From Paenibacillus dakarensis (GTDB lineage: Bacteria > Bacillota > Bacilli > Paenibacillales > Paenibacillaceae), in NCBI RefSeq assembly GCF_001373415.1, contig NZ_CDSE01000016.1:1-59460 (forward strand): a stretch of DNA of 59,460 bases. Reading direction: 5' to 3'. The notes under the pieces are model-generated. The model saw only the letters and a list, made by a program, of their open reading frames with translations. It did not search any database and was not told the DNA's origin. Positions 16,742 through 25,431 of the stretch are shown piece after piece. The position numbers were made by a program, and so were the translations under genes. The number at the start of each line of letters is the position of its first letter. Position 1 is the first letter of the stretch.

Positions 16742-16775
16742 AAAATCCCTTGCCCATGCCGGCAAGGGATTTTAT
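16742..16775 (+). terminator. Terminator of pepF
   Basis: AAAATCCCTTGCC/GGCAAGGGATTTT stem with a 6-nt loop. Confidence 0.8.
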
Positions 16776-16798
16776 ACTGTGATGGAGGAGGTATCCAA

Positions 16799-17119
16799 AT
16801 GAAAATTCAATGGTCTCTGATTGCCGGACTCTTATTCGCATTACTAACGGCGATTTTTGCCGTCATTAATGTCAACCCTGTAAATGTAAATCTATTTTTT
16901 AGAACCGTTCAGATCCCTCTGATTCTGCTCATTATCGGCTGCACGCTGATCGGAGGCATCATTGTCGGCTCATACGGCATATACCGGCAATACCGGATGC
17001 AGAAAGAGATCAAACTCCTGACAGGACAGCTTATACATATTCAGGAAGCCACAGGCTACACTCCCGATCTCATAAGAGACCAGGAAGCTAAACCCGAAGA
17101 TCAGAGTGATCTCTCCTAA
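16799..17119 (+). CDS. LapA-domain (DUF1049) membrane protein
   Basis: A 106-residue protein with two transmembrane helices (about residues 5-24 and 38-62) joined by the family sequence FAVINVNPVNVNLFF, then a cytosolic, coiled-coil-prone tail. Length and layout fit the LapA/DUF1049 family; in Bacillota, which lack LPS, the role is unknown. ATG with GGAGG 7 nt upstream. Lies between pepF and the M42 peptidase gene. Confidence 0.85.
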   Translation: MKIQWSLIAGLLFALLTAIFAVINVNPVNVNLFFRTVQIPLILLIIGCTLIGGIIVGSYGIYRQYRMQKEIKLLTGQLIHIQEATGYTPDLIRDQEAKPEDQSDLS

Positions 17120-17191
17120 TAGTTAATAATCCATAGAAATCATCTTCTATCATCAATAGCCAATCATTTTCAAGTTAGGAGTGTGTACTAC

Positions 17192-18226
17192 ATGTCGATA
17201 CAACCCAATGAAAATTACGTTCTATCCTTACTCAAAGAATTACTAGATACACCGAGTCCTACCGGATATACTCAGCGTATTATGAAACGAATCGAGCAGG
17301 AAGCTGCTTCTCTCGGCGTGCAATTGAACTGGAACCAGAAAGGCGGAGCCATTCTGACGGTACCCGGTCAAGATGACAGCTATACCATCGGTTTGAGTGG
17401 TCATGTGGATACACTCGGCTCCATGGTACGTGCCATTAAACCGGAAGGTACTCTCCGTCTGACGAGAGTCGGAGGCTTCATGATGAACAGCATCGAGAAT
17501 GAATACTGCATCATCCATACCCGCAGTGGACAAACCTATACAGGAACCATTCTATCGACGCAACCGTCCGTTCACGTATATGAAAATGCCCGGACTTTTG
17601 ATCGTCATGAAAGTCACATGGAGGTTCGAATTGACGAGCTTGTAGAAACGGCAGACGATGTGAAAAATCTCGGGATATCAGTAGGCGATTATGTCTCTTT
17701 CGATGCTCGTGCTGTTATTACACCAAGCGGCTACATAAAATCCCGCCACCTTGACGACAAAGCAAGCGTAGCTGCACTGTTTGGTCTGCTGGAATCCATG
17801 AAGCGTGAAAATTGGAAGCCGCGCTGTAATGTGAAAATTATGATCTCCAATTATGAAGAGGTTGGCCACGGAGCAGCTTATATCCCTTCTGACATTAAAG
17901 AAATGATTGCTGTTGATATGGGCTGTATCGGAGACGACCTTAGCTGTAAGGAGACCGATGTGTCAATCTGTGCCAAGGATTCGTCCGGTCCTTACGATTA
18001 TGAGATGACAGGACGTCTTATCGAACTGGCAAAGGCTGAAGGAATTCCTTATGCAGTTGATGTATATCCTCATTATGGTTCAGATGCCTCGGCAGCCCTT
18101 TCCGCCGGAAACAATATCCGCGCTGCACTCATCGGGCCTGGAGTTCATGCCTCCCATGCCATGGAACGTACACATAAACAGGCTGTGCTGAATACAACCA
18201 AACTGCTTGCAGCTTATGTAAAGTAA
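17192..18226 (+). CDS. M42 family metallopeptidase (glutamyl aminopeptidase/deblocking type)
   Basis: A 344-residue cytosolic aminopeptidase with two metal ions. Metal ligands and catalytic residues are visible in order: GHVDTLG (about residue 67), HLDDKAS (about 185), YEEVGHGAA (about 219), VDMGCIG (about 243) and GVHASHAME (about 320). The frame is open from 17183, but ATG 17192 has TTAGGAG 10 nt upstream. Related proteins were once called cellulase M, but peptidase is the supported activity. Confidence 0.93.
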   Translation: MSIQPNENYVLSLLKELLDTPSPTGYTQRIMKRIEQEAASLGVQLNWNQKGGAILTVPGQDDSYTIGLSGHVDTLGSMVRAIKPEGTLRLTRVGGFMMNSIENEYCIIHTRSGQTYTGTILSTQPSVHVYENARTFDRHESHMEVRIDELVETADDVKNLGISVGDYVSFDARAVITPSGYIKSRHLDDKASVAALFGLLESMKRENWKPRCNVKIMISNYEEVGHGAAYIPSDIKEMIAVDMGCIGDDLSCKETDVSICAKDSSGPYDYEMTGRLIELAKAEGIPYAVDVYPHYGSDASAALSAGNNIRAALIGPGVHASHAMERTHKQAVLNTTKLLAAYVK

Positions 18227-18243
18227 GTTTAAGAAATGAAACA

Positions 18244-18332
18244 GGGGCTGCCCGGAAGTGATGAACAACTCGCTTCATGGTTGAGAATTGATCAACCATG
18301 AACATGAAGTTGTTTATCTTCCGGGCAGCCCC
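18244..18332. terminator. Very long hairpin, possible bidirectional terminator
   Basis: GGGGCTGCCCGGAAG (18244-18258) pairs perfectly with its complement at 18318-18332. Further pairing continues inwards (AACAACT/AGTTGTT and TCATGGTTGA/TCAACCATGA), giving about 32 pairs around a 7-nt loop. T-rich sequence follows on the right but there is no clean U tract. It lies between convergent genes. Confidence 0.65.
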
Positions 18333-18365
18333 TTCTTTATATGCTTGCTAATTGAAGCTCAACTC

Positions 18366-20312
18366 TTACCCCTTGCTCTGCTCAATCCGTTCAGCCAATT
18401 CATTGAGATAAGTCCAGCGGTCCATCAGGCGCTCCAGCTCTGCTTCACCAGCCTGCAGCTCGTTCATTAATTCCTGTAGTCGTGAAGCATCACTTGCAGC
18501 GGTTTCCATTTCAGACTGAATCCTGGCTATTTTTGCTTCTTCAGCCTCAATCAGCCCGTCGATCTGCTCATATTCCCTCTGTTCGTTATAGCTGAATTTA
18601 ATCTTCTCACGCGGCGCTTCTTTTGTTGAAGAAATCGCTTGTTCTCCTTGTCCCTTATTAGGACTGCCAGCCGGTGCTTCCCCTTTCTTCGGTGAAGATA
18701 CTCCTCCGTTACCATGACGGGCCATCCACTCGGCATATTCACTATAAGAACCGACGTGCACCCGGATCTGTCCATCGCCTTCAAATGCCATAATCTTCTC
18801 CACTGTCCGGTCCAAGAAAAACCGGTCATGGGATACAACGATGACGACACCTGGAAATTCGTCAAGATACTGCTCCAGCACGCTTAATGTCTGAATATCC
18901 AGATCGTTAGTCGGCTCGTCAAGCAGCAGGACATTGGGCGCGCTCATTAGAACCCGAAGCAAATATAATCTCCGCTTCTCCCCGCCTGAGAGTTTCGCAA
19001 TAGGAGTCCATTGCAGTGCAGGCGGAAACAAGAACCGCTCTAGCATCTGAGCTGCCGTTATGGTTGCTCCCTCAGCCGTACGCACGACTTCAGCTTCATC
19101 CTTGATATATTCGATAACACGCTGATTACCATCCATATCCTGATGTTCCTGAGTAAAATAACCCAGCTTAACGGTTGGTCCTGTAATCACTTCTCCCCGG
19201 TCGGGTTCAAGCTTGCCCGCAATCAGGTTGAGCAGAGTGGATTTCCCGCTTCCATTCGGTCCTACAATACCGATTCGATCTTCGGGAACGGCAATATAAG
19301 AAAGATCATCAATCAGAATTTTATTACCAATCTGCTTATGAAGATGATCAATCTCTAATATCTTCTTGCCAAGTCGTGCAGAAGCTACTGAAACGTCGAG
19401 CTCAGCAGAAGAATGAACAAGCTCTTGTTCCTTTAACGCTTCAAAACGTTCAATTCTAGCCTTCTGCTTAGTCGATCTGGCTTTTGCTCCCCGGCGCATC
19501 CAAGCCAGTTCATGGCGGAACAGATTTTGTCGCTTTTGTTCAGCAGCAGCTTCCCTCTCCTCCCGCTCTGCCTTTAACTCGAGAAATTTGCTATAGTTCG
19601 CTTCGTATCGGAACAGACGTCCATGGTCCAGCTCCAGCATAACATTGGCTACCCGATCCAAAAAATATCGGTCATGGGTAATCATAAGAAGCGCACCGCG
19701 GCGTTTCTGAAGATATTGCTCTAACCAAGCAACAGAATCGTTATCAATATGGTTAGTTGGCTCATCTAAAATAAGCAAATCAGACGGCTGAATCAATGCA
19801 GCTGCAAGTGCTACACGTTTTCTTTGCCCGCCGGAGAGAGAACCCATCCTGGCCTCATAATTGCGGATTCCTAATTTGGACAGCACCGTTTTAGCATCAC
19901 TTTCAAGCTGCCAGGCCTGCAGTGCATCCATGCTTTGATTAAGCTTCAGCAGCTTTTCCTGCAGCTCCTTATGCTCAGGATTAATCTCTAACAATTCCAT
20001 CGTTTCCGTATAGTCGCGAATGAGCTTCATCTCTGGGAGATCCCCCGAAAAAACCTGCTGCAGGACCGTATTATCCGGATCGAATTCAGGATTTTGAGCC
20101 ATATACTGAATTCTAATCCGGTTTCCTAGCGAGATTTTCCCGGAATCAGCAGGCTCAAGCCCTGCAATAATCTTTAGAAAAGTCGATTTCCCTGTCCCAT
20201 TTACACCAATCACACCAATTTTATCTTGATCCTCCATACCGAAGGAAGCATCCTGAAACAATATTTTATCGCCATAGCTTTTGGTTAACTGTTCAACCGT
20301 CATAATATTCAT
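18366..20312 (-). CDS. ABC-F family ATPase (Uup/YfmR-like)
   Basis: A 648-residue soluble protein with two ABC domains and no membrane segments. Domain 1: GVNGTGKST (about residue 35), signature LSGGQRKR, LILDEPTNHID. Domain 2: GPNGSGKST (about 355), LSGGEKRR, LLLDEPTNDLD. The linker between the domains and a C-terminal coiled coil (about 575-645) fit the Uup/YfmR branch, which acts on the ribosome rather than in transport. ATG at 20312 has TAGGGA about 9 nt upstream. Last gene of a probable four-gene operon. Confidence 0.9.
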   Translation of the reverse strand: MNIMTVEQLTKSYGDKILFQDASFGMEDQDKIGVIGVNGTGKSTFLKIIAGLEPADSGKISLGNRIRIQYMAQNPEFDPDNTVLQQVFSGDLPEMKLIRDYTETMELLEINPEHKELQEKLLKLNQSMDALQAWQLESDAKTVLSKLGIRNYEARMGSLSGGQRKRVALAAALIQPSDLLILDEPTNHIDNDSVAWLEQYLQKRRGALLMITHDRYFLDRVANVMLELDHGRLFRYEANYSKFLELKAEREEREAAAEQKRQNLFRHELAWMRRGAKARSTKQKARIERFEALKEQELVHSSAELDVSVASARLGKKILEIDHLHKQIGNKILIDDLSYIAVPEDRIGIVGPNGSGKSTLLNLIAGKLEPDRGEVITGPTVKLGYFTQEHQDMDGNQRVIEYIKDEAEVVRTAEGATITAAQMLERFLFPPALQWTPIAKLSGGEKRRLYLLRVLMSAPNVLLLDEPTNDLDIQTLSVLEQYLDEFPGVVIVVSHDRFFLDRTVEKIMAFEGDGQIRVHVGSYSEYAEWMARHGNGGVSSPKKGEAPAGSPNKGQGEQAISSTKEAPREKIKFSYNEQREYEQIDGLIEAEEAKIARIQSEMETAASDASRLQELMNELQAGEAELERLMDRWTYLNELAERIEQSKG

Positions 20313-20359
20313 CGATTCATTTCCCTACTTGTCATTGGATTTAAAAACGTTTATGGCAT

Positions 20360-21163
20360 TTACAACAATCCTGCTGCGAGCCATGCTACAAGCCCCCCGA
20401 TCATCGAGCTGATCAGGTTTACAGCATCATTCGTCATCCAGCTCCACCCGCCGGAGCGTTTCGTTTGTTCACCGCAATGTTGATGAACCTCTACGGCTTT
20501 ACCACATACGGAGCATTGGTACATTTTCTGTACGGTTGCACCCATCCATGAATCGGTGAATGCGCCAGCTAACCCGCCCAAAAGTCCTGCCGACACATAA
20601 GTCATGAAATGAGATTCCAGCCCTGACCACTGGCTGAACAACCAGGCACCGGCACCGATTACAACTCCACCCAAGGCAGCCGCCATGGAACCAAGCCATG
20701 ATACCCCCCCTGATGTTCCTGCCGGAAGCTGCTTTCCATTCAGGATAGATCTAGGAGGCTTTCGGCTTAGACTCCCGCATTCCGTAGCCCATGTGTCTGC
20801 CGTAACCGTAGCCATGACGCCAACGAAGAGAAGTTTCCATGCCTCATGTGGATATATAAAATGCAAAAGACACAATACCATACCGATTCCACCATTGGCG
20901 AATACCTGTCCTGCATCACGATTTCCTGTTTTGGCGTATGATTTCTCTAAATCCTGTTTACTGCTCTGCCGGTATTTGGACAGCACCGTAGATGTGAAGA
21001 AAAAAAGAAGCAGGGTTCCAAACCAAAACAGGTTCCCTGCTCCATAATAAATCGTACCCATAAGAATGGCTGCTATCGCTCCAGATCCGGATAACGATTG
21101 TTTCTGATAAGCTGCTCCTGCTACTATTAGTGCACCTAATGCACCAACCAGCCAGTTTAACAC
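20360..21163 (-). CDS. DUF92 family membrane protein
   Basis: A 267-residue polytopic protein of the DUF92/TIGR00297 family, related to plant VTE6 phytyl-phosphate kinase. Features are NGGIGMVLCLL, the TADTWATECGSLS motif, and GTSGGVSWLGS. Six or more hydrophobic segments. A C-terminal cysteine pair (CSVCGKAVEVHQHC, about 225-240) could bind a metal. Enzymatic activity in bacteria is unproven. GTG start with AGAGGTGG 4 nt upstream; 24 nt after the FAH gene and 47 nt before the ABC-F gene. Confidence 0.82.
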   Translation of the reverse strand: MLNWLVGALGALIVAGAAYQKQSLSGSGAIAAILMGTIYYGAGNLFWFGTLLLFFFTSTVLSKYRQSSKQDLEKSYAKTGNRDAGQVFANGGIGMVLCLLHFIYPHEAWKLLFVGVMATVTADTWATECGSLSRKPPRSILNGKQLPAGTSGGVSWLGSMAAALGGVVIGAGAWLFSQWSGLESHFMTYVSAGLLGGLAGAFTDSWMGATVQKMYQCSVCGKAVEVHQHCGEQTKRSGGWSWMTNDAVNLISSMIGGLVAWLAAGLL

Positions 21164-21187
21164 TTAACCACCTCTATATATCTGGAT

Positions 21188-21811
21188 CTACCCGATTTCA
21201 CAGCGACCAAGCCGCAAATCGCCCCAGAATAATTCAAAAACATCTCCGCGTTCTACCGGACCCACTCCAGCAGGTGTACCCGTAAAGATCAAGTCTCCCT
21301 TACCTAAACCATAGTTTTCACCAATGTAGTCAATGATGTCCTGGAGTGAGAATATCATGTCTGCTGTGTTGCCGCGCTGTACTTCTTCTCCATTTTTCAG
21401 CACTGTAAAATCAACATCAGACAGGGAATCATTTCCCGGGAAAGGAATGGAGGGAGTCAGAGGCGCAGAGTTCCTGAATCCTTTTGCTGCAGTCCAGGGA
21501 TGTCCCTTCTTTTTAATGACAGTCTGAACATCTCTCAAGGTAAAGTCAATGCCAAGCGCCATAAATTCGATCAGCTCATCTACTTTCATCCCTGGAACAT
21601 ACTCCTTGGACGCTTGAATGACAAGCTCCCCTTCAAAATGAACCGTACCACGACCCTCCGGCATCACCAAGACACTGCCATCCAGTGGAACAACCGCATG
21701 AGACGGCTTGAGAAAAATCATAGGCTCGTCCGGCACATCATTACCTAATTCAGCTGCGTGAAGCCGGTAATTACGGCCAACACAATATACGTTATTGACT
21801 AAAGCACACAT
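21188..21811 (-). CDS. Fumarylacetoacetate hydrolase family protein
   Basis: A 207-residue FAH-fold enzyme with the short-family layout: VGRNYRLHAAELG near the N terminus, KPSHAVVP, the metal site FEGELVIQ (about residue 68), DVQTVIKKKGHPWTAAKGF (about 118-136) and GDLIFTGTPAGVGP near the C terminus. Such proteins hydrolyse or decarboxylate acylpyruvates or related dicarboxylates; the substrate cannot be told. The ATG at 21811 begins 1 nt after the stop of the upstream phosphodiesterase gene, so the two are translationally linked. The open frame to 21859 would overlap that gene. Confidence 0.9.
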   Translation of the reverse strand: MCALVNNVYCVGRNYRLHAAELGNDVPDEPMIFLKPSHAVVPLDGSVLVMPEGRGTVHFEGELVIQASKEYVPGMKVDELIEFMALGIDFTLRDVQTVIKKKGHPWTAAKGFRNSAPLTPSIPFPGNDSLSDVDFTVLKNGEEVQRGNTADMIFSLQDIIDYIGENYGLGKGDLIFTGTPAGVGPVERGDVFELFWGDLRLGRCEIG

Positions 21812-21812
21812 C

Positions 21813-22589
21813 TTAGAACCATCCTCTCCATTTTCGCCAAAACGGAATACGCGGTGCAAATTTGTTCAAAAATAACTGTCCCCAGGTATCGGGCCGATTG
21901 GTACATATCATGATCTCCGGATTCATCCTGGCCAGGGCTGCCATACTGCGTCTATCATCTACCGTCCAGGCCATAGGTGTAATCCCGTTTCTGATCAGTT
22001 CAGCTGCAAAAGATGCATCAAGATGAGAATACCCGATGGACAGAAAGGAACAGCCCATTTTTTTCAATCGGGACAATAAGTCCCGCGGGTGTGCATCGAT
22101 AATCAGGCCAACTTGTACATCAGAGTCTATATCCTTGGCTCGAAGAAGCGCTTTGGGCTCAAATGATGTCAGGACGACGTCGGACATCATCTGATGTTCA
22201 CGAAGTCTCGTAAGTACAGTTGCCTCAAGCCCCGGGTACATATCTCCACTCGTCTTTAATTCAATATTCAGTTTCAAGCGTCCTTTAACGAGTGCCAGCA
22301 CTTCATCCAAAGATGGAACTTGTTCCCCTTGAAACTGCCGGCCTTTCCATAACCCGGCATCCATAGAGCGGATCTCCTTCCAGGTAAGATCCTTCACCTT
22401 TCCTTTCCCGCTGGTCGTCCGGTCAACCGTATAGTCATGAATAACTACCGGAACACCATCTTTTGTTAACTGAACATCAATTTCCATCCAATTGACAAAA
22501 GGCTCATTCATCGCCAATTTAATGGCGGCTTTCGTATTCTCTGGCGCTTTAGCGGAAAACCCGCGGTGAGCCACACATAAATTGTTCAC
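21813..22589 (-). CDS. Glycerophosphodiester phosphodiesterase family protein
   Basis: A 258-residue GDPD-type TIM barrel hydrolysing glycerophosphodiesters to glycerol 3-phosphate and an alcohol. Catalytic motifs: HRGFSAKAPENT (residues 8-19), EIDVQLTKDG, and the general acid His in VIHDYTVDRT (about residue 51). No signal peptide, so cytosolic. ATG with GGAGGA upstream. First gene of the run ending with the ABC-F gene. Confidence 0.92.
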   Translation of the reverse strand: MNNLCVAHRGFSAKAPENTKAAIKLAMNEPFVNWMEIDVQLTKDGVPVVIHDYTVDRTTSGKGKVKDLTWKEIRSMDAGLWKGRQFQGEQVPSLDEVLALVKGRLKLNIELKTSGDMYPGLEATVLTRLREHQMMSDVVLTSFEPKALLRAKDIDSDVQVGLIIDAHPRDLLSRLKKMGCSFLSIGYSHLDASFAAELIRNGITPMAWTVDDRRSMAALARMNPEIMICTNRPDTWGQLFLNKFAPRIPFWRKWRGWF

Positions 22590-22643
22590 GTTAGATCCTC
22601 CTCCGTGATTCTGCTGCTGCCACGTTATCCGCCCTCACAATAA

Positions 22644-22877
22644 TCACTGCGTTTGGTGAGTCGTAATTAAATAATCATAATGAGAGGAATCCAATGTACC
22701 CGGATTATAGTTTAAAGGTACAGGATTCGGAACCTCTTCTTCTATATTAAAATAATAAAAAATTAAAATAGCAATAACAATAATAAGAAACAAGTTAATA
22801 AAGGTCCATACACGCAGCTGAGTTGTTTGTTTTGTCTTCATTTTTTCTTTTTTTCTTTCTATACGTGATGGGTACAT
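22644..22877 (-). CDS. Small single-pass membrane protein
   Basis: A 77-residue protein with a basic N terminus (RIERKKEKMKTKQ), one transmembrane helix (about residues 25-43) and an outward-facing C-terminal stretch. Not recognised. The ATG at 22877 has AGGGG about 6 nt upstream. Upstream of the phosphodiesterase gene, same strand, 54-nt gap. Confidence 0.6.
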   Translation of the reverse strand: MYPSRIERKKEKMKTKQTTQLRVWTFINLFLIIVIAILIFYYFNIEEEVPNPVPLNYNPGTLDSSHYDYLITTHQTQ

Positions 22878-23035
22878 AATCCACCCCTATTCCCTTCTCA
22901 TATGCGGCTCACTATGAGCTCTTCTATTATAGCAAATAACCATCAACCAGCAGAACAGAAACCATTTCGTATCCCGCCACATTCAGGAAAAAGAAATACT
23001 ATAAGGAACTATAAGCAATTTTGCAAATAATAAAC

Positions 23036-23066
23036 AATAACCCTCCGGCAGGCCGGAGGGTTATTT
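23036..23066 (-). terminator. Terminator of the hemE-hemH operon
   Basis: AATAACCCTCCGGC/GCCGGAGGGTTATT stem around a short loop; no hem gene follows it. Confidence 0.75.
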
Positions 23067-23157
23067 ATCTTATAACATCAGCATGATGCGCAGAATACTC
23101 AGATGAATAATTTACTTTCAGCCTGCACAGCCTTCAATTATAAATACTGATGATCTT

Positions 23158-24108
23158 TTACTCAGCGCTCGCTTGCTCCCATGCCTTGATGACACAATCA
23201 CTCAATGTCTCCATGTAAAGTGGATCACTATTGAGCGAGTCGATCCGCTCTAAACGCATGTCCATCTCTTTAGCGACTGCTTTTGCCTCGATATCCAGGT
23301 CATACAGCACTTCAAGGTGATCGGATACGAACCCGATGGGAGCTACAAGCACATCCTCAACTTGTTCCTGATTCAGAGCCTGAAGAGTGTCCAGAATATC
23401 AGGGCCAAGCCAAGGTTCATGTGTTCTTCCGGCACTTTGCCATGTGAACTGCCACTTTCCTACCTTCGCTTGTTCAGCAACTGCTTTAGATGTTTGAAGC
23501 AACTGGTCCTGATATGGATCCCCCATAGACAGGATTCGCTCAGGCAAGCTGTGGGCGCTAAATAATACACGGACGTTATCCCGTAGTGCACCTGCTTCCT
23601 CAAACAGATCAAGCTTAGCACTTACCCGCTTGGAAAGCGCCTCAATCAACGATGGATGCAGATGATAGCTTTCGACAAAAGAGATGCGGAGTCCCATTTC
23701 GTCAGCTTTTGCCTGGGCACGCTTCATATAAGTACCCACACTCATAACAGAATAATGCGGTGCAAGAACGATGCCGACCGCTTGCTTGATGCCGTCCTTC
23801 ACCATCTGTTCAACACCATCTTCGATAAAAGGAGCTGCATGCTTAAGCCCCTGATAGCATACAAATTCTACACCTTCTGAACGCTTGTCACGGTTAAGCG
23901 TATCCTGCAGCTTACGCACTTGATTATCCGTGTTCTCACGCAGCGGAAATACGCCGCCAACAATGGCCTCATACCGGTCAGTCAATTCCTTAAGCTGCTC
24001 TTCAGAAGGTTTGTTTCCGCGCCGAATATGTGTGTAATATGCCTCAATATCCTCCATACTCTCAGGAGTTCCGTAAGACATAACCAATACCCCTATTTTA
24101 TTACTCAA
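23158..24108 (-). CDS. hemH: Ferrochelatase (coproporphyrin III type expected)
   Basis: Inserts iron into the porphyrin ring. The 316-residue protein starts MSNKIGVLVMSYGTPES. Catalytic His and context lie in APHYSVMSVGTYMKRA (about 183) and the acidic metal site in SAGRTHEPWLGPDI (about 260). In Bacillota this enzyme uses coproporphyrin III. TTG at 24108 has GAGGTG 6 nt upstream; the open frame extends three codons further. It follows hemE by 46 nt, and the usual third gene hemY is absent. Confidence 0.94.
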   Translation of the reverse strand: MSNKIGVLVMSYGTPESMEDIEAYYTHIRRGNKPSEEQLKELTDRYEAIVGGVFPLRENTDNQVRKLQDTLNRDKRSEGVEFVCYQGLKHAAPFIEDGVEQMVKDGIKQAVGIVLAPHYSVMSVGTYMKRAQAKADEMGLRISFVESYHLHPSLIEALSKRVSAKLDLFEEAGALRDNVRVLFSAHSLPERILSMGDPYQDQLLQTSKAVAEQAKVGKWQFTWQSAGRTHEPWLGPDILDTLQALNQEQVEDVLVAPIGFVSDHLEVLYDLDIEAKAVAKEMDMRLERIDSLNSDPLYMETLSDCVIKAWEQASAE

Positions 24109-24154
24109 TGTAATCACCTCTACTGTTTAGAGTACCTGCAACTATTTACCCGAT

Positions 24155-25210
24155 TTATGGACGAACCGTCTCTTTAAGCGCCTCAGCCGAATACTCATGA
24201 ATGTATTCTGTTAGTTCACGCAGCTTATCCAATGAGGCCTCAGGGAACAACCCATGCCCTAAATTGAATATATATCCCGGTTCCTGGATTCCCTCATCGA
24301 TCAATTCTTTCGCATACTGTTTAATAACTTCTATAGGCGCAGTCAGAACGGTAGGGTCCAGGTTCCCTTGCACAGCATACTTCCCGTTTAGCCGCTTACG
24401 TCCTTCCGGAATAGAGACCCTCCAGTCCAGGCCAATAACATCGGCTTGCAGTCCGGTTAGTGTCGGGAGCAGTTCACCCGAGCTGACGCCTGGAAAATAA
24501 ATTTTAGGTACATTCAAATCCTGAAGTTCGGCAAAAATACGAGTAATCGTTGGAAGCACATATGTCTGGAAATCACGAGGAGAAAGTGCACCTACCCAGC
24601 TGTCAAAAAGCTGAAATGCCTTTCCACCGTTAGCGACATGGGCTCTTAAATATGTAATGACCATATCTCCAAGCTTGTCCATTAAAGAAAACCATACCTT
24701 AGGTTCACTGTACATCATTTCTTTCGTACGTAAATAATTTTTGGATGGACGGCCTTCAATTAAATAGCTTGCAATGGTAAATGGTGCGCCCGCAAACGTA
24801 ATGAGCGGAACGTCCAGCTCACGGTCAAGAATACGGATCGTTTCAAGGATATGCCCGAGATCACCCTCCACATCCATGGGGCGAAGTTTCTCAACATCAG
24901 CGCTGCTGCGGATCGGATTATCAATCACAGGACCGATGTTCTTCACGATATCAAAATCTACTCCAATCGATGCTACAGGATTCATAATATCCGAATATAA
25001 AATGGCAGCATCTACGCCAAGCTTACGAACAGGCATCAAAGTTACCTCTGCAGCCAGCTCAGGCTGTTTGCAAATCTCGAGAAGTGAATATTTCTCCTTA
25101 ATTTTACGGTATTCCGGATCATATCGGCCTGCCTGCCGCATATACCATACGGGAACATGCTCCACTTCCTGCTTTCGACAGGCTCGTATAAATTGATCAT
25201 TATATGCCAT
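24155..25210 (-). CDS. hemE: Uroporphyrinogen decarboxylase
   Basis: Converts uroporphyrinogen III to coproporphyrinogen III in cytosolic haem synthesis. The 351-residue protein has the family signatures PVWYMRQAGRYDPEYR (about residues 20-35, catalytic Arg), SDIMNPVASIGVDFDI (catalytic Asp region, about 70-85) and FAGAPFTIASYLIEG. ATG start. First gene of hemE-hemH. A TAGAATATTCTA palindrome lies 24-35 bp upstream of the start. Confidence 0.96.
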   Translation of the reverse strand: MAYNDQFIRACRKQEVEHVPVWYMRQAGRYDPEYRKIKEKYSLLEICKQPELAAEVTLMPVRKLGVDAAILYSDIMNPVASIGVDFDIVKNIGPVIDNPIRSSADVEKLRPMDVEGDLGHILETIRILDRELDVPLITFAGAPFTIASYLIEGRPSKNYLRTKEMMYSEPKVWFSLMDKLGDMVITYLRAHVANGGKAFQLFDSWVGALSPRDFQTYVLPTITRIFAELQDLNVPKIYFPGVSSGELLPTLTGLQADVIGLDWRVSIPEGRKRLNGKYAVQGNLDPTVLTAPIEVIKQYAKELIDEGIQEPGYIFNLGHGLFPEASLDKLRELTEYIHEYSAEALKETVRP

Positions 25211-25233
25211 GACTATGCCCCCATCAATGTATA

Positions 25234-25245
25234 TAGAATATTCTA
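25234..25245. promoter_or_regulatory. 12-bp palindrome upstream of hemE
   Basis: TAGAATATTCTA is a perfect dyad just before the hemE start. It does not match Fur or PerR consensus well, so the factor is unknown and chance is possible. Confidence 0.3.
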
Positions 25246-25431
25246 AAATCCATTATGCCCTTTTTAAAAGACAGTAACAACCGTCTTATCTGGTATTCAT
25301 ATGAATATCCGATGACAATACTATGACATTATTTACTTTTGGGTATATATTTATTGTGCTATACTGAAAAAACGGCATTTTTTGAAACTATACTTTTTCC
25401 TCTGTTTTGGGAAGGACAGCTTAGAAAGGAA

